A stretch of 64,000 nucleotides of DNA from NCBI GenBank assembly GCA_973895155.1, contig OZ316897.1, forward strand, positions 7,502,001 to 7,566,000, written 5' to 3'. The notes beneath the pieces are model-generated. The model did not search any database and was not told where the DNA came from. It saw only the letters and a program-made list of their open reading frames with translations. Shown here one piece after another: positions 1 through 12,866 of this stretch. A program made the position numbers and the translations under genes. This DNA comes from Marsupella aquatica. Its lineage: Eukaryota > Marchantiophyta. Every line of letters starts with the position of its first letter. Position 1 is the stretch's first letter.

Positions 1-3000
1 AAAGGCAAGGATAATAATATATAGTACCTCTTGTATTCCATGCACTAGAGGGAAGGGGCCAAGATCAAGCATCCCCGTTCCCATTTTCCAGTCCATGTGT
101 CTCCCCCCTCCCTTTTCTCCTTGATCCCCAACCTCCCCGTTCCCCACAGTTATGTTGGGCCTCCCCTTCTCCATTTTGCTTCCCAGTCTTTCTTTGCCAT
201 GGTAGATGTCCAATTTTGTACTATGACCATTGTAGAAAACCATCAATGGGACTGTTTGTCATTGTTTGTGGGTGCAAAAGTCTCATCATTTTGGCTAAGT
301 TGTTGTTGCCAAAATGTTCACTGAATTTGCTTCGTTTCCTTTCCAGTAATCTTCTTAAATAGGTGATTTTGTTCTAGCTCGGCCCTTGAGATCACAGCTT
401 GGATCACATTATACAGCCCAGGTGCACCAGTGAAGACTACCTCTTGCCTTTACCCAATTTTGAACACGTCTGAGCTAGTTGTTTTGGTACTCCTTTGGTA
501 TTTCCGATAGTGAGTTACTAGGGTTGCTATGCTTTGCATTTTTATTGTCAAATTAAAGGTGCTTTCCAGCTCTGCTTCTTTGTAGTCAAATTTTATTGTC
601 AAAAATAAAATGTTTTTTCCTGCTCTCCTTCTTAGTCCCTGGCAAGAAAAACTCGGTCTCTCATGAAAGACTACATTGATTGGAAAAATCTCAACAAAAA
701 AATCATCTCAGTTTGCCGATGCACCTTGGCAAAAGCCCTTTTTGGTTTGCTGGCGTTTCCTTTTGCAGCTTCAGTACATGTGTCTTATGTTTCTCACCCG
801 CATACTATTTGTTGCCTCTTCTATACTTCATTTATACTACCATACTACTCGGTGTTCTTTCTGAGAAGTAAGTGCATTTTCTTTTCAAAGGGTCACATCG
901 TTGATTACTCCTTGTATTATACTCGCTTTTAACTGCTCCTGCCTATATTTTCACACTTCCTTTGTGACCTGTTTCCACGTTCGTACTCTGCTATTGTAGA
1001 TGTTTTGGAAGCATTCGCTACTTCTACTTAAAGTAATTATCTATCAGTCTGACTGGTCCCTTGCCCTTTTGCTGTACTAGCGATAATTTTCAAGAAAAAT
1101 AGATTTCTAGACCAAATCAAAATAAATTCACCAAGAAAAGTGAGATAGTCTATACACATCACTCATGTATCTATAGTTTCATTTGCTTTCCTCTCTCTTG
1201 CAACCACAGCTGCCATTATAAGAGGGGTCCTGCACTTACCAGTCTTTATTTATTTGTCTAGGTGAACAATAACCTACCTTGAAGGCTCTCCCACTCACTT
1301 CCCAGCATAAGCACTTGGTACCCTAAAATATTCTTTTTAAGCTAGGTCATATCTACATTACACAAAAAATTGGATCATATCTTTGCCTGAACTTTAGTTC
1401 AATATTGTGATGGGCCTGATAATGGCCCAAGAATGTATTGTCAAAATAGCATCAACCCTGGAAAGTTAGCTCAATGGTTTATTGTAGACAGACCTACACG
1501 TTAATTATAGAGCATTTGTCATATATAAATAATTGGGTGGTCTTAATTGCCTTCTTGTCTCCGGAATTAAAACACTATTTAGTTTGTGTTGTATAGGGTC
1601 ATTTTTTAGCCTCTTCATGCACTCTATCTTGCTTATCAAAATAGAATAAAAATGTGTTGAGAGAAAACTTTTAATTGAAAAGCAGATGTCTATATGATGA
1701 ACAAACCACCTTACAAGGCTTCAACTTTGTTCATAATTCTGGCGATAACATGGAAAATAACAAACCTCGAACCTGACAAGTACGAAAAATAATTTTCCAG
1801 CGTGGACAGTCTAGTACGGAATACCAAATGTTGCACATTGTTTTTCTTAGTAAAACACTCATATTTTACAAAATATATAAGATAAAGGGTATTGTATTTT
1901 ATTTAAATTGTGAAATCATACAAGTTCCAAGAAAAAAAATCACTCTCCTTTGTTAAAAAAGGGGAGATATTTAGGGACTATGAATAATAGGTTGGACAAA
2001 ACAATTTCATAGGGTTCAATGGTGGGTAATAAAAGTTTGTTTTTTTAGATTTAGGCTTGAAAATTTTGTAAAAATGTTGGACATATTATGTTTTGGAAGT
2101 GCGGATCACTTTTATGGAAGAAGTGAAGATGGCAAGGAACATCAAGGAGAATTATAGGGTGACTTTTAATTCAAAACAAAAGGTTTAAAAGAGTGACATC
2201 AAAAACAAATTAACAATATACAATGATGTATGAATATTTTACTTTCCAACAAAAAATTTGCACAAAAAAATATTTATGCAACCTCAAAAATAAGAGTATG
2301 TGACCGCAGAACCACAAATAAATTAAAGTTTTGACCAGTGCACCAAATAAAAAATTCCACCGCCATACAAACAAAAAAAACTCGCACTAAAAAAAAACCC
2401 GCCCCATCAAAAAATATGTGCATGTGAACCTATAAATTTTGGGATGATAATTTTATTCAATGTGTTTTATTTCTACGCGCCAAAAAAAAACCACCCACCC
2501 TAACATTCAGGGACCAATGGGGAGATAGCCAATGATTACATTTAACTATGGTTACATGACATGGATTTCACTAGACATTGTATTGTATAGTATTGTATAC
2601 ATTGTACCTCTTTGCTATAATGGAATCAATGCATTATTTCTCCAACATGTTGTGGTTATTTGGTGAAAGAATACCAAGCCTACTTACTTGCTTGGCCAAT
2701 TATTTGTGTTACTTCAACTTATTGGCATGAATATTGCATATTACCAGTGAAGAAATAAGTGATAGAGGTTACAATTGCTTAGTGACATGAGAGGGACTAA
2801 TTGGATGTAGAGACTACCAATGGAGAGACTTCACCAAAATGAACCAGTGATGAAGTATCTCAAGATTTTGCTAGGAAGTAGACTCTATAGTTGCCAATTT
2901 GAGAGGTCAGAGCCCATTTGGGGAGTTGCTTAATGTAAAGCCCCCACAAATACGTGAGAATAAACAATTATTCTACAAACAAAATGTATCAATTAAATTA

Positions 3001-5043
3001 AAAACCATTTGCATCTTTTTTATACAAATTTGAAAAAAAATGAGTACCTTGCTAATTCATAATTTTGTCAAAATTAGATTAGTAAATATCTTTGGTACAG
3101 TCAAGTCTTTGGTTATAATTAGTAGCCCAACTATATTTAAAAGATTAGCCTTCTCTTTTTGCATCACATTCTAATAATCTAACTTGCCAATGATTCCCTA
3201 GGGTAGAGTCCAAAACATCTTTGAATCTACTCCTACTTGGCCTAGCTACTAATGTTCATATATAGAAGACGAGGAACAATGTGAGTGAAGGTGATATTAA
3301 TTGGCAGATGAAAGTAGTAGTGGATTTCATTCATCTGCACCTAGTACTGAGAGGTGCCCCCCCCCCCCCCCCCCCCCCGGTTTCCCCAATCCTACTATGG
3401 TACCAATTAAGAGAGGATAAACTTGAAACTGAAAGACATGAAGAACTGAATTTGCAGACCTTAAGTGTTGATCAAACCCGTTCTACAATCTACCATTGCA
3501 ATAAGGAAATGAAGATGAGAAGATTCAACTCATACCTGCTCATATGTCCTTGGAGCTCTTAAGTATCCGGAATGGGACGAGTTCTTAATTGGCTCACAAG
3601 AATAACCAATAAACTATGGTGAGCATGTTGTAGATTGATTAACCATAATTTCTTACATTATGAACTTGAGGGCATTACTTCTTGCTTTGGAGTATCTCAA
3701 AGCCATTTTTGCAACTATCATAGCTCTTGAGCCATAACAACATCACTACCCTTTAACCCTACTTTCATTGACACAAGAACCCATACTTAGAGGGTCTTTT
3801 GCTATAATTGATGATGAATTATTATTTGTTGCACCTATGATCTATAAAATGACAAAGTTCAGAAGCAATCAAGGCCTAACTTGAGTATGAAATCTCCTAC
3901 TTGATTTGGATGCTGCTGTTGGAACGTAGACTAATTTACTTTCCTCAGTGCAAGCTATAACTCTAGTTCATATTCCTTTGTTAGATGTGTCTTCTAAGAA
4001 GAAAGATGCAAATAGGATTACGACAAAGATACAAGAGGAAATAATGGAGGTTATGGGGGGGGACCGCAAACCTAGTCAAACCATTTTCAGAAGAGCAATT
4101 GTTTCTATCTTCCATTGCAGTGTGCTACAATTTGGTAGACATTGTAAATAAAGTTGTACAAATTAAAGGCTTAATCTACTATGGTTGCCTCATCATCTCA
4201 CCTAGCTTATTGCATGACTGTGGGCATATTGTTAAGAACTCCCATCGTACGAATCATACAAATACCTTGTAACAAAAATTTGAGCCATTTTATTATGATT
4301 TACCTTCTTAGTGTTTGGTTCACAGCCTTTTCAAAAATTTCTAGGTTGCTCCACCTTTTTTGAGGGGCAGCTCCTTCCTTTCACTTTCATAAACCATTCA
4401 TGTTGTAAATTAAAATTGTGTCCTATATAGCCCTTGTTTTTCTCATATATTGGACAGCATGGCTGTAGTACTGGCAGCTAAAAATTAATAATAAAGGTGT
4501 TTCATGCAACGGTGCTCCATATGGAAAACTTGGGGTCCAACAACTTAGCACGTATGGATGAATAGTTTAATTTGCAAAATAACCTCAAATAGTCGATGTT
4601 TACACTAGGTCTTTTTGATGCACAAATTAAAAGAGCCCATTGTCCACCCTCCTCTGCTCTACTCTACTTTTAATTTTTCGGCCAAATTCAAAGCCTTGTT
4701 GCTCGGATGATTCTCTTGCGACTACTGTATGTTGAAGGTGAGCCCCAACAAGCTCTTCTTGATAATATCCTCTTGTCCAGCTAAGATCATCAGTACATTG
4801 TCAAATAACAAAAATAATTGCAATAGTCCTGATCACTATATAGAGAACTAACTTTTAACGTCTGATAGCAAGTTGGTCCACCTCCATGCCAAGGTGCTAA
4901 CTAAGCCATGCAGAGGTGGCACTCCACAACTATTGCTCACAAAAAGGCCTCTACTTAGACAAATTTAGTGACTCTTGCATTTAGAGGGTTAAGATATGCA
5001 TACTCAATGATTTGAGAAAGAGCGTTAACAAAATGCAGATTCA
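1..5043. other. Gene-less AT-rich stretch
   Basis: I see no supportable gene here. The longest open frames are under 100 codons, lack recognisable motifs and lie in AT-rich or simple-sequence DNA. Runs of A and T are frequent, most densely at about 1,850-2,500. Decayed repeat sequence is likely but no element boundary was found. Confidence 0.5.
3357..3378. repeat. Poly-C tract of 22 bases
   Basis: An uninterrupted run of 22 cytosines. It lies inside a short open frame that it turns into a proline run, which argues against that frame being coding. Length may vary between individuals or be affected by sequencing. Confidence 0.9.
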
Positions 5044-5730
5044 GGGCAACATTGGATTTGAGGGACGGGAGGATTAATTTCATGAAAATTTAAGACAAAC
5101 AAATGAGGCACAATGTATGGTCTAAAATAATATTTTGGCAGTTGGGGGCAGTATGAACTATCAAGGGGCGCACAGGCGGTGTGTGATAAAGTGATTATTC
5201 CTAGAAGGGGTTTAAGTATGAAATTGAGAAATTTCCAAACTTTTCAAACCTTACATAGTGCATTATGGGGACGGAAAGATCTTTGAGTAACGTCAAGATG
5301 GCAAAGACATTGTGGCCAACCCAAATATTAGTGACGTCCCTTGAGTAGGGAGGTCCAGCCTATGACCAAAGAATGGCTTTTGCTTAAAGCAATATTGGAT
5401 TTGAGGGACAAGAGTATTTCATGCAAATTTAAGACAAACAAATGAGGCAGAGTGTATGGTCTAAAATAATATTTTGGCAGTTTGGGGCATTGTGAACTAT
5501 CAACTATTGCTAGGGGCAGGAGGTGTGTGATATAGTGGTTATTCCTAGAAGGGGTATAAAGTATTAAATTGAGAAATTTTTAAACTTTTCAAACCTTACA
5601 TGGTGTTTAATGAGGACGGCAATATCTTTGGGTAAAGTCAAGATGACAAAGACATTGTGGTCGGCCCAAATATTAGTTATGTTCCTCGAGTAGGGAGGTC
5701 CAGCCTATGACCAAAGAACGGACTTAATTC
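5044..5730. repeat. Two tandem diverged copies of a 343-bp unit
   Basis: The segment starting near 5,051 (attggatttgaggga) recurs at 5,394. The segment aggtccagcctatgaccaaa at 5,351 recurs at 5,694, giving the same offset of 343 bp. The copies differ by scattered substitutions and small indels. A short related phrase (mentioning gacgtccagcc) occurs near 62,560, so the unit may belong to a dispersed repeat family. No protein was recognised in it. Confidence 0.75.
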
Positions 5731-6983
5731 GCTTAAACCAAGGCGGCCAGGACGGCAATAAGGTGAAGTCCCCTTTGTAAAGACATCTGAGTGGGACGTC
5801 CACCATTTCTCAGCATAAACGGCCAAGAGAGACCGGGAGGAGCCAAAAGAGGCTTGGATTTTACCTTGCACATATGTAAGCTTCCACAATCCTAGTGGAT
5901 CAATTGTTTGAGTTTTTCTTGTCTACATTGTATTAAGGCCAAAGTAACCTTGGAAGATTACATGAATAGATACAAAAGACTTTTGTTATAGTTTCATTTA
6001 TCATAGTGAATTGTTGTCCATCCACAAAGAAGGTTGTCAGTTTGTCACCTTGATCAGCTCGCCCAACCAAAGGGCCCAATGTGTAGGCACAACCACATCA
6101 GCTAACAACTATCATGGCTAGCAGAACCCACAACTCAAGAGGTCCACATTACTGATTAACAAAAATAATTGAAGAATGAATTTGAGTAGTGCAGATCTAT
6201 CAAACGAGGATCGTCTTGGTAGTAAGCATGTGTGTTTGTGAGTGGCAAACTAAATGTGGACTTGGTCGTATTCTAACTGTTTCAATACTAACTCGTGCTT
6301 GTCTTTGAAACCCACTTTGTTTACCCACTTTGGAATGCATTTATATGCATGCCCATTGCATTATTTACCTTGTGTTAATATTTCAAAACATATAGCTTAG
6401 GTGGCTCCAATTCATGCACATTTTTCCCTGAAAAGTGCCTATCTATGGCAAATTACTAGTAAGATGTGCCCCGGTCAGTCAGAACTGAAGCAACTGCACA
6501 ACTATTTGGGAGATATATAATATAATAAATGAAGTAGCTGACCGGGTTACAAAAATTACAAATGACTAAACATAGCCTAACTTCAGGTTCATGTCAATTA
6601 TATAGGTCAGATTCATTTCTTCTCTGGCTATGGAAAATTCAAAGACATTCTGATTAATGAACGTAACTAATTTAGTAACCTAGGTGTCCCTTGTTCATGA
6701 CACCCACCTTGGAAAGAAGGCGTGAGTCTCTCAAGTACTAACATGTCTCATCACAAAATTTACCTGCAAAATAGAAAGTAAGGTAAAATTTGTTAAACAA
6801 ACAATAAGAGTTCAATCAAAGGCAAGACAAACAAAGAGTCTAATCCATAGCGAATTAACAGACACATGCAATATACATTAAACCCAAACTAATAAAGATA
6901 ATACAACTAGCAATTATATCTACTTTAAGATTAAAATAAAATGTAATACGTCATATTTTATAAGTTCCCTATAAAAACTTACT
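5731..6983. other. Gene-less stretch
   Basis: No coding sequence, RNA gene or clear repeat was recognised between the tandem duplication and the integrase-like gene. Confidence 0.4.
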
Positions 6984-9126
6984 TCATGTGTGGCCAGTTC
7001 TATTTCTGATAGTCTGGAGTGTCTGGTCCAAGGTATTCAAAGCCCATGACCTTTCTTCTGGCAAATCATTAAAATTTAGTTGTTGATGTACATAGGCTGT
7101 CAACCCCATAGTGGCATGAGAACTACTTTCACATTCAAGAGAAAGCAGCAAATGCATTTTGAACTTGTCCTCCTCCGATAAGACTCCAATCTCATTAGTT
7201 TCATATGCAAAATCACGGATATCACGAAGACTCTGCACCCAAAAAAAAGAATTTGGTGAATTGGAAATTAATGAAAAGAATATGCAACCAAATAAAATAC
7301 ATTTTGCTTCACTTACCTCATCGTCTAAATCTTTAACACCATGTTCAAAGTTTCCATGATCATCATTATGATTCCAATAATCAGTGCCAATAGTCTCGAT
7401 AATATCATCTGCATCTTGAATATCAACTTGACCTTCTTCAGGATATGGTGGAGGTAAAACTATTTTAGATTCTCTCTCTCTTGCTTGAAAAGCAAGTTGA
7501 GGAATGTGTGATGGCCTGTTCACACCTCGTTCTCGCACCGCTCTCACTGTATGGGCATTCCATGTTAGAATGATATCATTTACAGCATTCTGAATGAATG
7601 GAAAAAGTACAGTAACAATGGAGTATCTATGCAAGGGATTATCCATTTGCAAAAATCCTTCCTCGTATGATAGAGTACGAAATAAGTCCTTATAATGACC
7701 CAATCCTTGTTTCTTCAAGAATCCCCAAAATGCTTCGATCCTCTGTAAAAATCACAATGATTGTAAAAAATTAGTATGTTCCTTGAAATCCTTTTTTCTT
7801 TTATAAGTTAAAGCCACAAAAACCCCGTGGCAGAGGGGAAACAACCAGGCCATCAAAAAGCCAGCTAAACAACATGACCCCTGGGAGGGCGGGCAGAAAG
7901 CATTAACAACGTACATAGACAACAAATCAGCATCGCGGCCAATGCAACATTGGGCCCCCATAAGTCCCATCTAGGCAAAAAATTAGTATGTTAATAAACA
8001 TATCAAGCAAATAATTTTGATAACATGTAGTTGAGTTTAAGTACTACCTGATTATGAACTGAAGAACCTTTGCGAAAACAATGAGTATTTGGTCTTGCCC
8101 TTTCAAGATTATTTTGGACCAAAATATGCTCAGTCGCATAATCAGAACGAATTAATAAAGGATGACCAAATCTTTGAACCGCATTTTTATACCCTTCATA
8201 AATAGTCCGAGCTTTCTTATTTAATGCAACATGCATATACATAACATAATCTGTAGCTCCATCGATAGCTCCATGAATTCTAATTCCATAATTTGCTAAT
8301 TTGTCATATGTTGCACAAGAAATTAAACAAAATTAGTACATAATTTCATGATCATGAACAAACTATCTGAATCATATATAGTCAAAAAATGATTGATTCA
8401 ATCTAAATAAAAGGATATAAATACTTGAATTTTACTCACAGTCCATATGCCAAATATGCATTGCTTCGGTGACATCGTAAACCCGACGTATTAGACATCC
8501 GCGTGCTCTTGATGCAAGTAATCCTCGAACTAAAACATCCAAGGCATCACGTACAAGCGTTCTTGGAACTTTGTATCCAGCTCTTTGTAATCATGCCTTT
8601 ATCATTCTTATTCCCCAATCTTTTGCATATCCCAATATGGGAATAAACTCTAGAATCAATTGCCGAACCTCCTCAAGCGTATATGTTGGATACATTTTCT
8701 CTCCATTATTAAATACTTTCAACCATCGCCATAAGGTAATTCAATCTATTCCAAGTGCTAATGCACATTCCTTCATAGTGTAACCGATGTGAAGTGCTGC
8801 CATCACATCTTCACACATTGAATTGATGTTTGTTGCATCCATATATTTCCCAAATATTCTCCAAAACTCCAATGAACTAAATACTTTATTTTGCCAGTGT
8901 ATAATTCCACCTTTTTTAGAACAATTAGAGAACTCTGTCAGAAAAACAAAGGTCACAAGACAAGAAAACAAGGCTAGTTAGAAAATGTACACTAAGTTGC
9001 CATTGCACATACAATAAAGTAGGAATATTTTTAGCAAAAAATACCCTGGATTTACAAAGGGATTTGAAAACTATGGAGGGCTCTTTGGTATATTCAATGC
9101 CCCAATTTAAGCTCTTGAGAGCATCT
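6984..9126 (-). pseudogene. Integrase-core (DDE) transposase-like gene, multi-exon, two in-frame stops
   Basis: Minus-strand exons with plausible GT-AG borders: about 9,126-9,053, 8,935-8,444, 8,310-8,047, 7,743-7,316 and 7,232-6,984. The second exon has a helix-turn-helix-like stretch (GYTMKECALALGID) and then a GYAKDWGIRMI stretch typical of the domain preceding the integrase core. Candidate catalytic residues are D in HMDC, D in LIRSDYATE and E in RIEAFWGF, the last following SSVHNQ across an exon junction. This organisation matches the eukaryotic integrase-core family whose core reads 'GRSVHNQRIERLW'. Two in-frame TGA codons (8,741-8,743 and 8,591-8,593) sit where the family has arginine, so it is probably a decayed transposase. 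Function is inferred from motif pattern only. The C-terminal exon (6,984-7,232) is unrecognised. Confidence 0.72.
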
Positions 9127-9251
9127 ATTACAAAAATAAGCAAAGATACAAATGGGCAAACAAAATCAATATATAACATTAAAAATTATGCTCATTATCA
9201 TGACTATGAATCATGTTTATGCATTTTCATTTGAAAATGTGTAGGCACTAC

Positions 9252-9454
9252 CTAGCTTCTCATTAATTGCAATCCCAACTATGTATACCGGTTCTATAGG
9301 GGAACATCTGTACGAGGTGGCGTGCATATCTTTTCCACGAAGAAAGAAAATATCCCCATCTAATATTGGAATCTTTATTCCATACTCAATAACAACTAGA
9401 TGTCCACCTCGTTCCTCCATTGAGGGATTTGATGCCATGAACATAGTGTATTTA
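9252..9454 (-). pseudogene. Exon resembling the C-terminal part of a TET/JBP-like 2OG-Fe(II) oxygenase
   Basis: A minus-strand exon bounded by a plausible acceptor (ttattgtag) and donor (ctag/gtagtg). It encodes the pattern EERGGHLVV...IPILDGDIFFLRG...MHAT. The order GG-hydrophobic strand, GD-hydrophobic strand, then a conserved-looking His resembles the second half of the double-stranded beta-helix of TET/JBP-type dioxygenases found near some fungal transposons. The upstream half carrying the HxD motif was not found, so it is either a fragment or one exon of a gene I could not assemble. It is on the same strand and just upstream of the integrase-like gene. This is a weak, pattern-level assignment. 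Confidence 0.3.
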
Positions 9455-10990
9455 CTACAATAACAAGAAGCCTTAAAGGGTGAGTAACAAGCCCAAACTC
9501 TAAGCACTCTCGTAAAAAAATTGTAGAAACAAAGAAAATGGCAAAAAAGTGGCCAAAAATACTACCTGTTTTTTGACAAAATTATAAAACAAACTGAAAG
9601 TATTAAAATGACACACTTTTTTCACCATCTCCTAATTACAAAATGATCTCAACTTACTTTTGATAAAATTACTACCTATAATTTTACTATGCCATTTTAG
9701 CAATTTTTACCAAAACATGATTTGTATTTTTAACAAATGATCAAATTACCTCCATAATTTATTAGACTTGGGAAATTTTCAAATTCATAAAATATGATCT
9801 CTTTTTGACTCTCCAACATGCGCCCCTTCACTCTTTGAGGAAGACTTTTCAATGGAAGATGATATCTCCACAAATTCACCACCTACGCTTCCAGATGTAC
9901 CCGTTCTGATCCAAATCAGATCACTCAATGGCTCCTCTTTTACTCTCAACCTGGCTCTCAACATGCCTGAGTTTGATTTGTTAGGCAACATCTGAATTTC
10001 ACAAACATATTGACCCAACTGGGCTCCCCCAACCTCTTCTTGGGGACCTCTTCCAAATTCTTATTCTTCCCCTTCAAGTTAATTTCTTGATATTGATTGG
10101 CTTCCAATCTCAGCCAAATGATGCAAGTGTGCCCGGGTGACCTTCTTGTGATGATCCTTTCCTTGCCGGAATTATTTGCAGCCTCAGTAGGTCTTCTTGT
10201 GTCCCCGCTTGTGTCAGCGCTCTTACACCTTCCTGGAATTTGAGAGATGTCAGACGACCATATTCACTCTCTCCCCTTGGTGCTTGTTGCAACGCTTGAC
10301 CTTTCCAAAATGCACAACAATCTGGTTTTGAGACAGGACTTAGTGTTTTTAGAAACTTGTTACAATCGGTCTTCATGAATTCATGAGTCCGCTTTCTCAA
10401 CTGTCCACTATCTTGAAGACCCTTGAGTCGGACACCCAAATTAACACTAGTCTCAACCACATGGGATAGAACTTAACGCCCGGGGAGGCTAGTGCTCTCA
10501 AATGAGTGAGAAGAACTTAATGTAGACAAAACACACAAAAGAGCAAAAACCCTTTAACTTGAAACAAATGAAATAACATGTTTTCATGAATAGAGGACGC
10601 CTATTTGAACTTAATTGGTCCTTTGTCTAATTTAAATGAATAAGAAATGCTTAAATCATTTTTCAATAATTAAGCCAATCCTTTCATGACATAGATGAAC
10701 AAGTCAAGGAAAAAGTTGAAAAAATTATATTTCCAAAAGTTTTTTATGACACAACACTTTATTAATTAGTCTTCTTGGCTACTAGGTGGTATCCTAGTCC
10801 TTTGACTTTTTGGCTTGTTGGGCAACTTAGGGCTTCTTTGGGCCTTTTCCTTTCCCCATACCTCCCTTTACTAGATTGCTCAATTATTAATCTCACAATA
10901 TTGTTTGGACTACGCAATCCAGTTTACTTGGAGATATAAATCATTTTTAGGTTTGCATTCCCACGTTTCATGAGGATAAACATTGGCATT

Positions 10991-11072
10991 AAAAACCCAT
11001 ATGTTTTTGCCCACCAGTAAAAACCCATATGTTTTTGCCCACCAGTAAAAACCCATATGTTTTTGCCCACCA
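10991..11072. repeat. 28-bp tandem repeat, three copies
   Basis: The unit begins aaaaacccatatgtttttgc and ends ccaccagt. It starts at 10,991, 11,019 and 11,047; the third copy is 2 bp short. The copies are identical, implying recent expansion. Confidence 0.92.
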
Positions 11073-11920
11073 AGATACGTACTTCCATGACTCATGATTG
11101 GAGAGTTTGTCTTGTTGACCTACTGTTTCCATATGCTTTTTGGAATATTGGCATTTGGAGCACTTTTTGCTTTTATTTCACCATATTTTTTGCATTTCTT
11201 GAGATTGAGTGGTTTGTCTTTATCCCCTTTTCTTTCACTTTTGAAGTCTTTCTTTTTGGCTATTCTGGAGATTCTCTCCCTAAGATACCTTATTCTCTTT
11301 CATGAATTCATGAAGGGGCTACCACCTGGGAAACTGAGAAACCAAAAGCTTCATGAATTCATGAACCCCAAAACTGGTTGTGACAAAATACAAAGGGCAA
11401 AGACTCTGTTGCAGGCTCAATGACCTACAAAGGGCTAGGGTAGCCAATTGGCTATGGCAAAGGAGGCTGCGGCCTGGAGAGGGCTATTGCCCCTCACTTA
11501 AGCTCAAGTCGCATCAAGGTGCTGTCATCAGCTGCCGATTGAGGTCAGGCCTAATTTATGGTCTGGGAACGACTGCTAATCTCTGCTGTCGCCTTCAAAA
11601 TCCTGAAGCTGAAATTTTGAATTCCTGGTTTGATGTTGATGCTTTGATTGCTGGATTTCACCTGAGTGTTGGACTTTGATTTCTCAGATTTGGTTATTGA
11701 ATGAGCTTCTACTGTGATTGACTGCTGCTTGAATTAGCTGTGGTAGACTCTGATTAAATGAGACAGATTCCAATTAGGGGAGATAGCCACAAAGGATCAG
11801 GGATAATTTGTGAAAAATTGAGCTTGAGAGCTAGATCTCAATCGAGCAGACCTAAGGATTGAAGGGGGAGCGAGTGGAGGATGGGAGAGGGAGCAAGGGA
11901 GATTGGAATGGGATTGATAA

Positions 11921-11964
11921 GGATTGGAAGGGGATTGGAAGGGGATTGGAAGGGGATTGGAAGG
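11921..11964. repeat. 11-bp tandem repeat (ggattggaagg), four copies
   Basis: Four exact consecutive copies of ggattggaagg within a longer purine-rich, G-rich stretch. No function is evident. Confidence 0.9.
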
Positions 11965-12866
11965 GGGGCCATTTAGGGATTGGAGGAGGGTGGACAATCG
12001 ACCGTCAGGGGAACGATCAACCATCAGAGGGGGATGGAGCACCGGAGGAGGGCAGTCGAGCATCAAGGGGATGATCAAACATTGGAGGGGGAGCGGTAAA
12101 AGATCGGGGGGGGGAGGGTTTAGGATTGGGGAAGGGTTTCACTAATCAGGGACCGGGGGAGGGCCGATCGGGAATCAAGATTGATCCAGGGAGGATTAAG
12201 GGTTGACCAGGCCTGGTCTGGGTCAAAAATGAGTCCAAGGTGGATGGATTGGGAGCAGAAGCAAAGAGAACTATCGAGCTTGGGGGAACTAACTGGAGGG
12301 AGCTAGGAGGATCAGGTAGCTTCTTTCAGGTGAGAACCCGGCTTCATGATTTCATGAAGCCAGGTGGCTGCCCAAATCAAACTCGATGTACATTTCAATA
12401 TTGGTATGGATCAAGAGAGTGGGGAGGACGTGAAGCGCACCAGAGTAGAGGGTGCAACAGAAGATGTAACTATTGAGCTAGCTCGGATTGAAGCAAGGAT
12501 CTTCTAGAAGTGGAGAGGAGGTTAGAGAAGCCTTAGATTAGTTGAGTTGCATTGTATTTAGAGATTTAGTGGACTTAGATGCACACCTACAATGGATAGT
12601 GGCATTCTAATTAAGATTTTGAGTTTGCACAAACTCAGATCAAAGACCGTAAATTTTATGTTTGTAATTAAGTATGGATTTGTTGTTTTTGGTAATTGTG
12701 AAAATGATGTTGAAAATATCCCAAGATTTTCATTGAAAGAATTATAATAGCAAAGTTCACAAAACATGTTTCATTTTTATATGTTTTTTTAAAGCACTTT
12801 TGGAAAAATCATGAAAATCTTGAAAAAGGAATTCGGGCCTTGGACTCATCCCTTAAGGCTCCATGT

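Larger units (their letters stand above)
9508..12860. other. Non-coding stretch with short tandem repeats and palindromes
   Basis: No recognisable protein. Open frames of 77 codons (9,785-10,018, minus) and 116 codons (10,110-10,460, minus) have fairly ordinary amino-acid composition but match no family I know. The stretch holds a 28-bp tandem repeat, an 11-bp tandem repeat, purine-rich DNA from about 11,860 to 12,330, and four copies of a TTCATGAA-type palindrome at about 10,374, 11,301, 11,350 and 12,343. It may be the remains of a retroelement, but no LTRs were identified. Confidence 0.4.

Noticed and set aside
3281-3562. 93-codon ORF with a proline run
   Set aside because: The prolines come from the 22-base poly-C tract, and nothing else in it resembles a protein.
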